A stretch of 50,394 nucleotides of DNA from Desulfosporosinus sp. (lineage in GTDB: Bacteria; Bacillota; Desulfitobacteriia; Desulfitobacteriales; Desulfitobacteriaceae): positions 1 through 50,394 of the forward strand of contig JARLHV010000088.1 in assembly GCA_031292055.1 (NCBI GenBank). The letters run 5' to 3'. Of this stretch, positions 50,265-50,394 are shown piece after piece (within the stretch, counting starts at the first letter, position 1; each line of letters opens with the position of its first letter). A program made the position numbers and the translations under genes. A model generated the notes under the pieces. The model saw only the letters and a program-made list of their open reading frames with translations, searched no databases and was not told the DNA's origin.

Positions 50265-50394
50265 CCCTGCACTGAAGTACAGGGGTTCACGATTGCGACT
50301 GGAAGTCGCGATTACGGCTGAAGCCGTTTAAAAAGTGCGGACTGGAAGTCCTTATAAAGACTTAAGTCTTCTGAAAGACCTATTGCTGAAAGCA
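50265..50394. repeat. Tandem array of mini-hairpins, continuing past the window edge
   Basis: Seven small inverted repeats follow one another: 50265-50284, 50295-50309 (GCGACT-GGA-AGTCGC), 50314-50327 (ACGGCT-GA-AGCCGT), 50339-50351 (GGACT-GGA-AGTCC), 50357-50370 (AAGACT-TA-AGTCTT), 50366-50379 (alternative pairing) and 50384-50394 (TGCT-GAA-AGCA). All share a core of CT, a 2-3 nt purine-rich loop, and AG; the outer stem bases differ but stay complementary. Confidence 0.8.

Noticed and set aside
50265..50394. CRISPR array
   Set aside because: The units are short palindromes of varying sequence and length with no constant repeat or uniform spacers, and no cas gene is in the window.

Overview
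The window looks like chromosome of a spore-forming, low-to-mid GC Gram-positive bacterium (Firmicutes, class Clostridia). Desulfosporosinus/Desulfitobacterium-type Peptococcaceae is my best guess from gene content and gene order; this is inference, not a database result. The support is: three T-box leaders on aminoacyl-tRNA synthetase genes, an L20-type leader on infC-rpmI-rplT, a B. subtilis-like order (ytxC-thrS-infC-rpmI-rplT, then ysgA-type methylase-pheS-pheT-zapA ... mutS2), a YtxC sporulation protein and a CotJC/manganese-catalase-like protein, and consistently strong GGAGG ribosome binding sites.

Layout. 1-456: the 5' end of a 16S rRNA gene running leftward out of the window, with its leader and two tandem promoters. 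457-2211: tyrS (-) with T-box leader. 2212-4953: a class A penicillin-binding protein (+). 5092-10039: mutS2 and a double-length U32 protein (-). 10283-10801: a Uma2-type nuclease-like gene (+). 10875-21668: a long leftward translation and cell-division block (phosphatase-superfamily protein, zapA, pheT, pheS, TrmH-type methylase, rplT, rpmI, infC, thrS, ytxC). infC appears to start with AUU.

22072-30088: accessory and metabolic genes. These are a flavin reductase-like protein, a MarR-GNAT fusion, isocitrate dehydrogenase, and a polyphosphate operon (ppx-ppk1) followed by an unknown gene and preceded by a possible frameshifted micro-gene. 30425-32734: a PLP decarboxylase plus spermidine synthase (polyamine operon). 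32769-35937: a CotJC-like protein, a membrane-anchored unknown protein, a Tat-exported M28 peptidase and a small membrane protein. 36029-37819: adenine deaminase. 38314-41219: glgC-glgA (glycogen).

41270-43723 is the most disordered part. It is a hairpin-rich non-coding stretch followed by a MazF/PemK-type toxin with a small unrecognised partner, a gene remnant and a truncated HTH regulator. 43724-49971 is a leftward operon for a BMP-type nucleoside ABC transporter (lipoprotein, ATPase, two permeases) ending in a 14-TM MFS exporter. Its long leader folds into a closed domain that I do not recognise as a known riboswitch. Just upstream of its promoter is a tandem array of tiny hairpins with a shared core and covarying stems, running to the window edge.

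The most interesting leads are the mini-hairpin array at the right edge, the structured leader of the BMP operon, the possible +1-frameshift micro-gene coupled to ppx, the AUU start of infC, the 38-bp perfect palindrome behind an 11-codon ORF before icd, and the 47-nt perfect inverted repeat inside the transporter operon. I saw no complete mobile element, prophage, CRISPR array or tRNA gene.
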